A stretch of 64,000 nt of DNA from Rotaria macrura (Eukaryota > Rotifera > Eurotatoria > Philodinida > Philodinidae): NCBI GenBank assembly GCA_900239685.1, contig OENT01000069.1:1-64000 (forward strand), given 5' to 3'. Shown here one piece after another: positions 1 through 12,300 of the stretch. The notes below the pieces were generated by a model. That model worked only from the letters and a program-made list of their open reading frames with translations, had not been told where the DNA came from and did no database searches. A program made the translations under genes and the position numbers. Each line of letters starts with the position of its first letter. The stretch's first letter is position 1.

Positions 1-1583
1 TCAATTTTGAGACAAAGACTAGACAGGACGGCCCGACATGTCTAGAAAAAAGACCAGTCATTTAGCCCGTCTTTTACTCACTTGGGCTAATAGAAAAACC
101 AATGAAACTTCAATATTATGTGCCGCAATATCGAGATATCGAAAGGCGTATTCGATTTATTTTCTGTAAATGACTATCATAATTCTTGTAAACGGCCGTA
201 ATTGTCATAAACGACGCCGTAACTTTCATCGTTCTAATCAACTTGCGTAGATGTTAGAAATTTTAACGAAAAAGGTTTCTACCTACTCTGACTTATCGAG
301 TATGTAGTCTTATACGTTTACTTCTTCCATTTATTGCTGAATATGACCTTGAAAAAACTTTCTCAATTTAGCTAACAACAGGCTAGCTTACGCAGTTAAT
401 CATTAAGACATCGATCAACAGCGTCTAGTCATTTTAAATACTATTGAAGAGATAAAAGAATTCCAGATATATCTCACATTTTCGTATTTCCTCATGCTTT
501 CACACCAGTCAAGTTAGCACCCGGCACTCGATAACACAAAGTAGGATTTTATCACTGATACATGGCGCCAAAGAAAAGCCTGGAAAGCTTAACTTGAACT
601 ATTACAAATCTGAGTAGGCAAGTTTTACTCGAATACGGTGCTAACTTCGTTACAATTACGTCACGCTTTCATCAATCATGATAGTCGTTTGCTCTCAGAA
701 ATAAAGTCTCTCCTAGTTTTATTTTCAACTTATTCCAAGATTGTCTTTTCTAAAAATGTCTTTTGGAGGCAATATCTCTGGGTGGAATGCTCTTATGAGA
801 AAGAACCCTGAGGAAAATGGGAATCCATCTAATCTGTCCCTCTAATGAAAAGTATGTGACATATTTAACTTTTGTGAAACCGGTTGAAGTGACTGAAACG
901 AAATAGAACCTGCTCCGCGTGTGTTTTTACTTGTTTTTATTGTTATTTACTTGTATTGATACTGCATGCAAGCGGCGAACTCCTCTACCTGAATTAATAA
1001 AACAACACAGAATAAATGATATGATTGAGTTCGAGATAAAGTGTACTTGAAGAATACTTTTGGCAGAAGTCACTTCTTTAAAAATCTTCAGCAGTTAGAC
1101 ATTTTTTGGGGACGAATTCGGAATAATGCCAATGAAATGCGTACTTGTTGGCTGTCAACCCAACAATCTGATGGTTCTCACATGAAGATTTCTTTTCCAA
1201 TAAAAGAATTTTCTGACGTGAGAAACGTGATGATTGGCTCTATGGTATTTAATATACAAGTAGAAGCCGTCTGCAACGAAATATCGAGTAAATATCATCG
1301 AAGTTCATTTTAATGTCATTTTCAAATCGACATTCTTACACTAATATGACATTGTTAATATGGTAATCGAGCATATAATATTTTCTAATAGTTTAAGTGT
1401 GCTCGCTCTGAAATTTCCAATGGTTTAGTGATTCGTTCTCTTGAATTTTCGTAAATGAGGATGGATGTATTTATAGCAACATACATAATCTAAAATCTTT
1501 CTTTTAAAGGGCTTGTTGACAAAAGCATTTATTAGATAAATTGTCTTTTGTCATGTATGTTGGTTTACTAAAAAGGGTAACAA
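1..1583. other. gene-free stretch
   Basis: I see no recognisable gene, repeat or RNA here. A 90-codon open frame at 1041-1313 starts at a GTG, has no family resemblance and is not supported as a gene. Confidence 0.5.
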
Positions 1584-1604
1584 GTGCAAACGAAAACAAG
1601 CAAT

Positions 1605-1898
1605 ATGAAAAAGGTTACCTTGTCAATTGCTGTATTGTCATTTATTACTTTTTCATTCATAGTTAGTAGTCGAGAGGTAAAAGAATTTTCATCTGCTGTT
1701 TTTACTTCGGATTGTCGAAATCGAATACTTGATGCACAAAATGCAACTATTCTTGATTTTCACACTTCTCCGACTAATACAATAGTTTTAGACAGAATTA
1801 TTTCTTTTCTTTCAAATAATAATTGTATATTACTAATAAATACGAGATATGCTTATCATCAACGTCAGATCAAAATATTCCCACAAGGCATCCCTTGA
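1605..1898 (+). CDS. possible small secreted protein, unknown
   Basis: A short open frame begins at an ATG at 1605 (MKKVTLSIAVLSFITFSFIV) and reads to a stop at 1896-1898, about 97 residues. The first 20 or so residues have the Lys-Lys plus hydrophobic stretch of a signal peptide. The remainder has two cysteines, one N-glycosylation-type NAT and no domain that I know. It lies about 170 bp upstream of the first exon of the arylsulfatase on the same strand. Nothing else supports expression, and a chance open frame is a real alternative. Confidence 0.22.
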   Translation: MKKVTLSIAVLSFITFSFIVSSREVKEFSSAVFTSDCRNRILDAQNATILDFHTSPTNTIVLDRIISFLSNNNCILLINTRYAYHQRQIKIFPQGIP

Positions 1899-2069
1899 GA
1901 ATGCTCCTTTCTAAATTAGAAGTCATAATAAAGTGGATACAAATAAAAGTATAGATCGTTTAATTCTGTTATTTTTCTGATTTGACTGAGTCTTACTACA
2001 AGACAAGTTGCTATTGCTCAATCAACGAATATCATTTGGTAACTGATTCTCAACGGCAACGCGTTAACG

Positions 2070-4721
2070 ATGTTCTTATTGATTGTTCTGCTTTCATTCA
2101 TCCTATGCACGTCCATTAACTGGCTGGGTAAGTTTTTAAATTTCTCTCGTAATCAACGCTTTCATGATACACTTTAGTGTTTACCTGAAGATCATTTACA
2201 GATTAGAGCAGCAACTTAGATCAGAATCAAAGATATATTTAACGGGATTGAGCAGTTCTGAGCTTTATCGATGTAAGGTTGAGGATAAACGCCTTTTTAG
2301 CACTGATTTCTTTTCAAATATGATAGTTTTAGTCAGTTTCTTTTCTTAAAACTATTTTAAAAAACCAAAGAAAAACAAATAACACATTATTCTAGAGAAG
2401 AAGTAAGATTTGATATTGTATCGAAGGTATATCAAAAACCTTACTTCATGCCATTGAGCCACGCCCAATGTTTCACAAATTTAAGGTGGATGATACTAGT
2501 GAAAATAGGATTCTGTATGGAAGTCACAGCTTGGTTTTTTTCTAAATCTAAGAAAAGTTTAGATGATATTCGTAAACTTGAAGATCTTGACATCTAAGTT
2601 GAAATAGTAACCGAATAAAACAAATAGGTCTGCAAGTGTAGAGTCCTAGATGCCACACAGAATGAACTAAGTAAATTTCCAAATAATCAAATGATGCATA
2701 AATATTTCCTAAGATTAGATTTTCGATGAAATCGTTGCTTAACTAATGAATTGAATCTTCTCGCAGCTATTGCACATTATATGTTTGACTATCGTGTCTG
2801 TATAAACAAGTTCATTATTTATCGACCTATATTTCTGATGAAAATCTGACGCATGTTAGGTTTACAGATGCTTAGCTATACATACTGCAATCAAATATAA
2901 TTGGTACTCCATAGTATGCGACATTCATTCTTGCTATAGTGCGAAAGGATGTGTTCGGTAAGATTTCACCACTGTTATTTTTTAATGTTGTTCTTTTCCA
3001 GAACAGGTTCGAGCTGACAGTAACAGCATGAGTTATTCTAAAGTAAATGAACTACCGAATTTTCTAATCATCGTCGCCGATGATCTCGGTTGGTCGGATG
3101 TGTCACCATTCGGTATAGTGAAATCAACACACCCAACCTTCAGATGCTGGCTGATGGCGGAACTCGTTTTACCGAATTTCATACTGCATCAGCATGTTCA
3201 CCTACGCGATCGATGCTTTTAAGTGGTACAGATCATCATATTGCTGGCCTTGGCCAGATGGCAGAAACCGTTGCGAGTCATCCTGATATTTGGCGAAGAA
3301 AGCCTGGTTATGAAGGTTATCTGAATGATCGAGTTGCTGCTTTGCCAGAAATCCTGCAAGATGCTGGCTATTTTACGACGATGAGTGGCAAGTGGCATTT
3401 GGGTTTAATTCCAGATCGAATTCCTGCGATGCGTGGGTTTTCCGATAGTTTTTCCTTGCTACCCGGTGGTGGTAATCACTATACCTATCAAAATCGTGTT
3501 CAATTTGTTCCACCAATCTATGTTCGAAACTTCGACTTTGTTGATCCGAAAACTTTGAAAGATTTTTACTCATCCGATTATTTTGCAACGCAGTTGATTG
3601 AAAGTTTAAAATCAAACGCCATGAAGAGCAAAAAGCCATTTTTTGCCTATCTTCCATTTACTGCTCCTCACTGGCCTCTACAAGCTCCTGCTGATCTCAT
3701 CGCAAAATACAAAGGAGTGTACGACGATGGACCATCAAAATTGCGTATAAAACGACTAGAAGCACAGCACAAACTTAGTCTTCTACCAAATGATACGATT
3801 TCGTCAACTGTCGATATTGGTCAACAAGAATGGGACAAACTCACATCAGCTGAACAAGCTTATAGCGCTAAAACCATGGAAATCTACGCTGCCATGGTCG
3901 AGTGCATGGACTTCGCTATAGGGCGTGTCATCGATTATCTGAAACAAAGCAAGCAGTTCGAGAACACGTTTATTTTATTCATATCAGACAACGGAGCAGA
4001 GGGTATCACCTTTGAAGGTAATACTATTCTTTCCTCCCCTCAAATCGCTCAAGACATTAACAACAGTTATGAAAATATTGGTAACAGGGACTCGTGGATC
4101 AGTTATGGACCATGGTGGTCTCAAGCTGCAAGTGCCCCTGGTCGGCTGACAAAAGGCTATATTACCGAAGGAGGTATTCGGTGTCCAGCTATCGTGCATT
4201 ATCCTAAATTTCATAATCCTCTGAAAATTAGTCCCGAATTCACTACCGTTATGGACGTTCTACCTACGATCCTTGAACTTGCTCATATCAATCACCCTGG
4301 TACCATATTTCGAAATCGTTCCGTCGTCGTACCGCGAGGAAAATCATGGGTCTCTCATCTAGTTAATGCTGATGAACATGTACATGTCTATAGTGAGCAA
4401 GATTTCACAGGCTGGGAACTCTTTGGTCAACGAGCTATTCGTCGTGGAAACTACAAAGCGGTTTTGATACCGAACGAAGCGAACACCCCTGAATGGGAGT
4501 TATATGACTCGACTAAAGATAGAGAAGAATTGATCAATTTGGCGCACGAACAAGAAGATGTGTTGAAAGAGCTAATCGAAGCATGGTTCAAATATGAGGC
4601 TGAGACTGGCATCATCGTTGCTGATGATGGTTGGGCTGTCAGATATCCTCCTGATATATTTGGCTCTCTTTCATTGAATAGTACGTCAAGTGCCAGTATC
4701 AAAGATATGCGTGTACGGTGA
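2070..4721 (+). CDS. arylsulfatase, AslA/AtsA-like, two exons, one frame break
   Basis: This gene encodes a type I sulfatase that hydrolyses sulfate esters and is probably secreted or lysosomal. Exon 1 (2070-2127) encodes a signal peptide (MFLLIVLLSFILCTSINWL) and ends at a consensus GTAAGT donor. The acceptor TTTTCCAG ends at 3001, and the exons join in phase as Glu-Gln-Val-Arg. Exon 2 has the family motifs in order: metal-binding IVADDLGWSD, the CSPTR box whose Cys becomes formylglycine, GKWHLG, TAPHWP, and SDNGAEG. The C-terminal part has TEGGIRCP and a WELYD region. Between PFG (3106-3114) and SEINTPNL (3117 on) the frame shifts by an apparent 2-bp excess or 1-bp loss, inside a normally continuous conserved block. 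The gene is therefore either newly broken or misassembled. Without the break the length would be about 590 residues, normal for the family. The intronless catalytic body resembles bacterial and fungal enzymes, which suggests horizontal transfer followed by gain of a signal exon. Confidence 0.85.
2128..3001 (+). other. intron of the arylsulfatase gene
   Basis: The 874 bp between a GTAAGT donor (2128) and a pyrimidine-rich TTTTCCAG acceptor (ending at 3001). It separates the signal-peptide exon from the catalytic exon in matching phase (one base before, two after). I see no mobile element inside it. A 61-codon open frame at 2164-2349 appears to be chance. Confidence 0.7.
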
Positions 4722-7700
4722 CTTCTTTGAACATTCTCATGACTTCTCTTTCATTCTATTGTTTCTATTAATTGGCTTTTCTCATTAACCATCGTTTACA
4801 CTTGTAAATTAATGATTCACTAGGTTTCATAAATTCTGCGTTCAGATGTTTAGACGATTCGTATGTAGCTTGGTTTAGAAATGTTATTTGGGATTCTTTC
4901 GTCATGAATAGACTCTCTTAAGTCTGCAGATTTTATAATGGACCAAAGTGTTCTTCAATCATTCTGGTACGTTAGAATTATACAAACATGAAGATCAAGC
5001 TAGCTTTTTAGACGTCTTAATTTGTAACGAAGTTTTCAATTCGATAATACTGAGATGGTACTTAAATGCCAGAATAAGGATGAATCTCAGTCCTCACATT
5101 GACTATGTTGTATTCAAGGATCTTTCGATAAAGATTAAAGCTGTTTCTTTTCTTGATATCTTTATGCATTCCTCTGAACTATCAAGTTTGATATTTTATG
5201 CACTAAAAAAGGATCTGCATAAAACGTTTTAGTAAATACTCTGAAAAATATTTAGGTAATCTAAAACAGACTGTAAAATCGAATGTAATCTTACTTAAAT
5301 ACCATGTTAAAGAAATGAAACAAGATGAGTATATCAGAAAAAAGCAAACATCCAGGTGAAATTTTTCGTTGATATTTGATTAAGTTGTTATTGATTTATA
5401 CAAGTAAGTTTGAAACAAAAAATTGAAACCTCACTGAAAAACCCTTGCACCTGGCTGTGCTTTGAATGCTGAATGTGAACCCCAAAGAAGTGCATACCTC
5501 CGATTTAAAACGAATTAAACTTTTAGCCGCGGTGTCAAATGATCGATTCATGGATGCCAGTCGGTGGATTCATGATCCTTCCGTCACGATAAGATCGGTC
5601 ATTTGTATCAAGTTTTTCATACGCAAGGCAAGAAAAACGAGCTTTATGCCTAACTAATATTAAAAGATTACTAAAGCAGATTAAATCAAAAAGACGTGGA
5701 ATCGTGTTGGAATATAAACACCAATCTAACTATTTAGTATTCAACAAATTACTCATTGTTACAGAATGGGATACGAAATAAATATGTTTCGTTGGGATAT
5801 GTCGAATGAGAATTGTACATTGAGCCAACAATATGGAAAGGTTTTAATTGTTGAATCTGTCATGTACCAAAGTCAACATATTGAATATAATATTGAATTT
5901 ATGCTCTTTGGAACATAAAAACATGCCTATGACGAATCCCTTAGTGTTTATGTGGCAATAAATACAATTATACAAGCGGAAATTTTTGAACATACAGTGT
6001 ATTTTGCTCCGATTCGTAAACACGAAACCGTCCTACATTCTGAATATAAAGCAATGTGAAGAAAATATTGGTACGCATGTTCGTTTTCTTGCACTCACTA
6101 TCACTAGAATATGCTGGGTCTAGCTCTCACAGTTCATAGGAATAGTGAGCTTCCTATCGAATGAAGTACAACTAATTGTGACTGAAAATGTTAGGAAAAA
6201 GGTTTTGAGTGCTATGAAAATTTTCTATAAAGTAGACGAATTTCGAAAGTGAGATGGATTTTCAGTAGCATTAACGATTCTTCAAAATTCAAAATAGATA
6301 TCTGGAACTTCAATGCGCGTCACTGAAATCCCATACAGAGTATAGAAAATGTTTCTTGCTCATGGCACTACATAAAAACATACTGACGCCAACCTTTTGC
6401 CTGGATGTGGATTTTACGTATTGATGATCACACTAATTAGGGCATCTTACATGGTGCCCCTATTATGACGTTTTTCACAATAATGTGAAGAAGAATAATT
6501 TACGTGGGAACTAGCGAAAAGTAATAGGAGTGTTGAAGTAAAGATTGTGACAGCTGAATTCTCTGAGTGCCTTCATACGATTTCCCTAAAATTGACTAGA
6601 TTTATTGGGAAATGGAGCCTAATACGACTATAGAATTTCTATTTCGAAGATTTTCTCATATTTTAGTACCATATGCCTCTGGATACTTTTTTCTGCTAAT
6701 CATCAGAGAAATCTCGTAAATTCAAAGATCATAATCATTCGCCTTGTCTGTATCTAAGATTGAACGAGATTTTATCAATCTCATTGTATATGAAAGCAAT
6801 CCTAGGCAACGACATTAATGGAGATTGTGAAGAACTCTTCTCACAAACGATCGCTGCTGCTTGATGTTTTGCGTCTGGTGTGTGTGTAATTGTAAATAGC
6901 CCATGAGAAAGGCCTATCACATCTTGAGCACATGAGAAGAGATAATGGAAAAGGGAGATTGTGTTTGTTAGTTTTATGATGTGTCACGTTGTAATCGGCG
7001 TGCTGTAGTTTATCATCATATTCATTAAATACACCCACATTTTCTCACAAGTGACACTGAAAAGAAACGAGAAAAAATTACTCAACGTCAAACGTGCGAA
7101 TAGAATCTCAATGATTCTTTTGTGGTGGAGCTCGACAGATGCGATTACGTCTCTCTTGTGAGTAATGCTTCACTGAGTGTAAGAATTAATTTTGAAATAT
7201 CAACAAAAGCTTTCTCATAGTCAGTATCTTTGTTTTAATACATAGTGAATTAGCAGAAATGATCCTGACTTTATCGAATTACAGCAGTGAGAAGAAAAAA
7301 ATTGAAATAAATAAGTAAAGTATTTAATAGTAAACTGATTGCTTTGAATCACCCTAGAAATCCATGTGCTTTCTATGAAATCGGTATGCTTCATCGTCAA
7401 AATGAGAAAATTTTCATTTGCTACTCTTGTTAATAGGTTTTCCTAAGCATTTCTAAGCTTTTATGTAAGCATTCACCCAATTAAAACGTTTATTTGATAT
7501 AGATACATTGTCAATAATAGTGAGTATGAGTGTAAGATGAGCACTGTTGTTTTTGCATGTACGGTAGCAAAATTTTTAACACATAGAATATGTTGCATTC
7601 TATTAGACAAGTTTAACTGTATTATTCGGAGATTCACTAAATATTACTGCTAGCTATGAATCTCCGACTAAGTCAAATATTTGCTTGACTTTTTTTTATA

Positions 7701-8066
7701 GTAGTTGCTTCATTAACTTCTTCATCAGAATAAAAATATACTGTAAGTTGTGTTAGATAAAATTGTATAGACTATCCGATGAGAATCAAGAGGTAGAAAG
7801 TATGACGTAAATTATTGAACGCCTACTCAAATCATTTCTTCCTCCAAATTTTTCAGATACCTTATGTCTGAGTTAATGCGGAGGACTATTGCGTATAAAT
7901 GTTTTTGGTATCTTGGGAAATTAAATCGTATTAGTTATTCATCTTCATTGATTAAACATGACTCGAATAAAAATTGAATTAGTAATTCATTCTACTACGT
8001 ACTTTATAGAAGAGCAGGAAAAGACAATATCGAACTTAGTATTTCACATAAATCTATTTAAAAAAT
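4722..8066. other. gene-free stretch between sulfatase and sulfotransferase
   Basis: This stretch of more than 3 kb is AT-rich with only short, featureless open frames (for example 4948-5232 and 5466-5657) and no splice-compatible coding pattern that I can defend. I saw no terminal inverted repeats. Confidence 0.5.
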
Positions 8067-9359
8067 ATGGATAAGAAGATCGACTTTGATACAATCGTCG
8101 AGGATGCCAACAGTAGTATAGAACATCCACTGCTTCGTACCAACGTAACACTAAATGACGATGGCCTCACTGAAGACTCTAAGGCACAATTTGGTTTTCA
8201 TACAGATATCTTATGTGCGTTTCAACGGACTGCTCGCATCGTACTAGATAATAATCGCCTGACACCTATCGGTCGACATCTATTCTGTACGTCAATAGAA
8301 CAGGACTACAAAAATAGTAAAGATGTACTCAATTATGTTGCCAGCCATCCTGAAATGATAGTCAAAACACATGCTATGCCACCAGTATTTTTTTTGTGCG
8401 GTGCTGCTCGTACTGGATCAACACTGCTCTACAATTTAATGTCTTGTGACCCAGCTAGTCGTGCTCCATTATTACTAGATATGATGCATCCTATCCCGCC
8501 ACTTACTCGTTCGGATACAGTTGAACAGACACGTCGGAAACTTACAGCACGCAAGTTCACTGAAGAATCAAAGGCTCTCGGATTGGGTGACTATGAGCAG
8601 GAGCGGAACGCCTCTCACCCTTCATACGCATATGAGGAAGATGTGATGATTCTCTATCAAGGTGGCCTATTGGTTCCTCACCTGGAACCACATGATTCTG
8701 CGGAACTGGCGACTTGGTTTTATGATGAAGCAAACAAGGACTTTATCTATGAGTATCACAAAACATTTATACAGATGCTAAACAGTGTCGATGCTCCGCA
8801 GTCACACTGGCTGTTGAAAACTCCGTATCATATATTCAATCTTGATACGTTGTTACGCCACTATCCCTCTGCTTCATTCATTATGACCCATCGTCAACTT
8901 CATGACGTGTTGCCTTCTTCAATTCGCTTGGGATTAGCGTACGCGAGCGTCTACTTTGATGGTAGCAGACCTGATGCGGCGGTCGATAGACGAATGGTGA
9001 TCGAACGACGCTTACGCGCGACGGATGTTCAGATTAATCGTATTGTCAATTTTCGCCGTGCTCATCCACATATTCCCGTGTTCGATGTACTCTATGACGA
9101 AATACTCACAAACCCAATCAAGACTGTTCGTCAACTCTACAATCATTTTGGATTGGCATGGTCACAAGAGTTTGAGCATGGTATGGTTAAGTGGCTACGT
9201 GACAATCCTCAAGGCAAACAAGGACGCAACATCTACTCGCTAGAAGAGTTTGAACTCACACATGATGAAATTGAGCAAAGGTATAAAGAGTACAACAGTA
9301 TGTTTCTTAATCCTCCACAACCATTGAATTCTGATTGTGACACGTCGACAAGTGCATAA
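8067..9359 (+). CDS. PAPS-dependent sulfotransferase (Sulfotransfer_3-like)
   Basis: An intronless 430-residue protein with the features of a cytosolic-type sulfotransferase, which moves sulfate from PAPS to an unknown acceptor. The PAPS 5'-phosphosulfate loop is seen as FFLCGAARTGSTLLYNL (residues about 108-124). The 3'-phosphate-binding strand and helix are seen near residue 273 as FIMTHRQLHDVLPSSIRLG, with the Arg and Ser in the expected places. A C-terminal PAPS-contact region follows (WLRDNPQGKQGRN), where the Gly-rich turn before the last helix fits the family. There is no signal peptide or membrane anchor. The ATG at 8067 is the first in frame and follows AT-rich DNA. The overall look (long N-terminal arm, no introns) resembles bacterial and marine-invertebrate Sulfotransfer_3 proteins more than vertebrate SULTs, which suggests horizontal origin. 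It lies 3.3 kb downstream of a sulfatase on the same strand. The substrate is unknown. Confidence 0.88.
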   Translation: MDKKIDFDTIVEDANSSIEHPLLRTNVTLNDDGLTEDSKAQFGFHTDILCAFQRTARIVLDNNRLTPIGRHLFCTSIEQDYKNSKDVLNYVASHPEMIVKTHAMPPVFFLCGAARTGSTLLYNLMSCDPASRAPLLLDMMHPIPPLTRSDTVEQTRRKLTARKFTEESKALGLGDYEQERNASHPSYAYEEDVMILYQGGLLVPHLEPHDSAELATWFYDEANKDFIYEYHKTFIQMLNSVDAPQSHWLLKTPYHIFNLDTLLRHYPSASFIMTHRQLHDVLPSSIRLGLAYASVYFDGSRPDAAVDRRMVIERRLRATDVQINRIVNFRRAHPHIPVFDVLYDEILTNPIKTVRQLYNHFGLAWSQEFEHGMVKWLRDNPQGKQGRNIYSLEEFELTHDEIEQRYKEYNSMFLNPPQPLNSDCDTSTSA

Positions 9360-12300
9360 AATACTGTTACAGACTAGGTGGACATTGTGACCAAAAACAT
9401 TTGATAAGAAATATGAATTCATTCTTAACGTTTGCTTTTACAATAATTCGTTTTTAAACGGATATGAACCATTTAGAAGTATATGAAAAAATGTGTCGAT
9501 CGCCATAAATTTGAGATGATAGGTAGTAGTAAGTACATATTTATTTCGAGATTATTATATTTCCTTGCTTTCATCGTAGTGATGCAAATCGAAAAACCAA
9601 TTTACCACGGTTAAAGAATCTAAAACTTGAGTGTGAAAATTGTAACGCAGTGGAAAATGCTTTATATTGATCCTGAATTAGTTTAGTTTTAAAACGTTTT
9701 TTCGCGTTCGCTTGTTATATTCATATCAAACAAAAAAAACATGATCAATATGATCTATGGAAACAGAGCTCCTACTGCCAAGACTCAATCACCTTCTAAG
9801 ATTTTTTAGTAATTCACTTTGGATACAAGGATCTATAAGAGTTTGTATTCCTTTATCTTCCACATGACCCATGGTCAGCCAATTCGAAGTTTCTTCTACC
9901 TTTCTCAGTTATCCACAGTTCTTAAAAAGAAACATGGGAACCCGATTTGTTCTACTGTGCGTGCATATTCGATATTTGATCGAACTACTATACAATTGGT
10001 TCGTCGAAAAGTAACAGTGTTACATTTGAACACAGTTATCTTCAATTATCTCAGTGCCTATACGAGTTGAAGAGCTCGTTCAAACGCTATTCAATACAGT
10101 TCTTCTTACTTTATTCACATTGTAAAATGAATAGATTTTGTTGAAATGTTGAACTTCAAGAAAGTTTTTTTGGCATCGTGACCAATTGTCGGATCGGAGA
10201 TGCATGAGACATAACGTAAATTCGAAGAATACTAGAAATATAAGGAGGGAACAAAGTATCCCGGAAGTCATTATTCTCCTTGGTAAAAACTGATGGAAAA
10301 GGATACACTCAAGCAGGGAAATTGGAGTTTAGACTTTGCGTTGTACACTGTTTCACTCAGTCAACTGCCTTGCAAACATTGAATGAATGTTAGAAAAAAA
10401 CAAATAATCAAACATTAAGTAGCCCACATCTTAAGCATTTTTTGAATTCAACTACTCCTATCAAAATTCATTGATATCGATTGAATGTCCTAACCAGTAC
10501 TGAATCTGTATTGATCTCATTGTATATATCGTTTATAACGGGTATTTTATTGACTCCATCAAATTTTATCTTATGTTTCCCCACAGTACCCTGAATACAG
10601 AAAATCCATTTTTCTCTCTTGATTATAGCGCTGATGACAGCAAAAGGGATCAAATTTTATTTCGACAAAATCTCAATGTGGAACACGGGGCAAAAGTTTT
10701 TCCCTTTACCAAAAGAGAAGCCGTACTTGATGCTTGGAGAAAAAATGTAAAAGTGGGCGTTCAGAACTATAATAAATCAGCATACGTTGTTAAAAAAACA
10801 AAGAAAAAAATGTAACGGACAATGTGGAATTCGGTACTTTAAATATACACTTTGAAAGATGTAAAGAAATAATTTTCCAATTACAACATGTATTGTTCTA
10901 CACTTTCAAACATGCTACTTCATGTGTATCGAAATAGATATTGAACTTTACACGCTTCCTATCGCCAAACGCCGCGGCAGATGTATCACTTTGGCAAATA
11001 ATTAGTAGTGAAAAGATACTGCTAGAAAGTTGTGAAATATTTTCCGAATCAAGCTGTTCTATGATTAAACATGCTCCGACGGTTGATTAAGTTGACACCT
11101 AACAATGCCGCAGATAGATGCTACTAAAATATCGTAAGAAATACTAAAATGATGCGTTTTCAAGAGAAAGACACGAGTAGCTACTCAACACAGTAGCTTG
11201 TATAATTTCTATTGAATTGAGAACCCGGAAAACATATAGCTATGTTCTAATTTGTGGGGTCGTCAGAAGGTGCCACGAAATAGTTCATAGTGCAGTACAG
11301 CCCTGGTACCCTTGTCGTTAAATAGGTGTTATACATCCATAATATCTAAGTTCACACCGAAACAGAAAATCGTACCAGGAAATTTCACTGAAATTATATC
11401 ATATAGAAGAAAAGGAAATTTATCTTCGTCGACTATAAAGAAAAAAAACGACGATGAAATCAGTTGAATCAAAGGAGTGAGCATGAGGATTTAATTTGAT
11501 AATTGACTGATGAATCTTCGAGAAGTCCGTCCATTTAAGTTGATTTAGAAATTTGTAGCACATATTCGCAGCATAAGAAAGTGAATGGATTGCGCATACT
11601 AGAATTGTACGAATTCTATGTCAGAGATAGACACACCTGATTGAGTTGGGATTACCGCTTTTCTCTTTGATGTCAACACTGAATATTTGTGTGTTTGAAA
11701 CCAAAATGGTATTCTATGGCTATCCCATCACCTTATTCTATCTAAGGTATTAAAAGATCGTTGAAACTAGCAGGCATTCACAATAAACTTGCTCTTCTAT
11801 CTGTGCCTGTTTATATGCAGATGTCTGCAGTAGAAAAATACTATTGATACCAAAAGAAAAAAAGTAGTAAAATTGTGGTGGCTTACATATGAACTAGGGA
11901 AAGGTGATCAAATTTCTAAAAACTAATCATTGACCTACCTATCAAAAATTCGTAACTGTAGTTCATTGAAGTAGCCTAAATCCTAGACGACATTGAAAAA
12001 AAACCATGGACACCGAAGACTGGCTGTTACTCAAAATAAATCTGGTCCGTCTTCAAAAGCACCCATTTCCTCAACCTTTTCCTGTAAGAGGACATTGAGA
12101 TATACTAGATACAAGTCTGACCGTTCTTCAAGTTCATTGAATTCATATGAAAAATCTGTAATATTGCTTCGAGGTTTGAATTTAAAAAAAGAAGTGTTTC
12201 ATAAGATACTTATGTAATGGATTCTTTCTCACGTTCATCGAGCGATATTTTACGAAATCGAAAATTTAATAAACTCTACAGTATTGCCAAGTATTACAAT

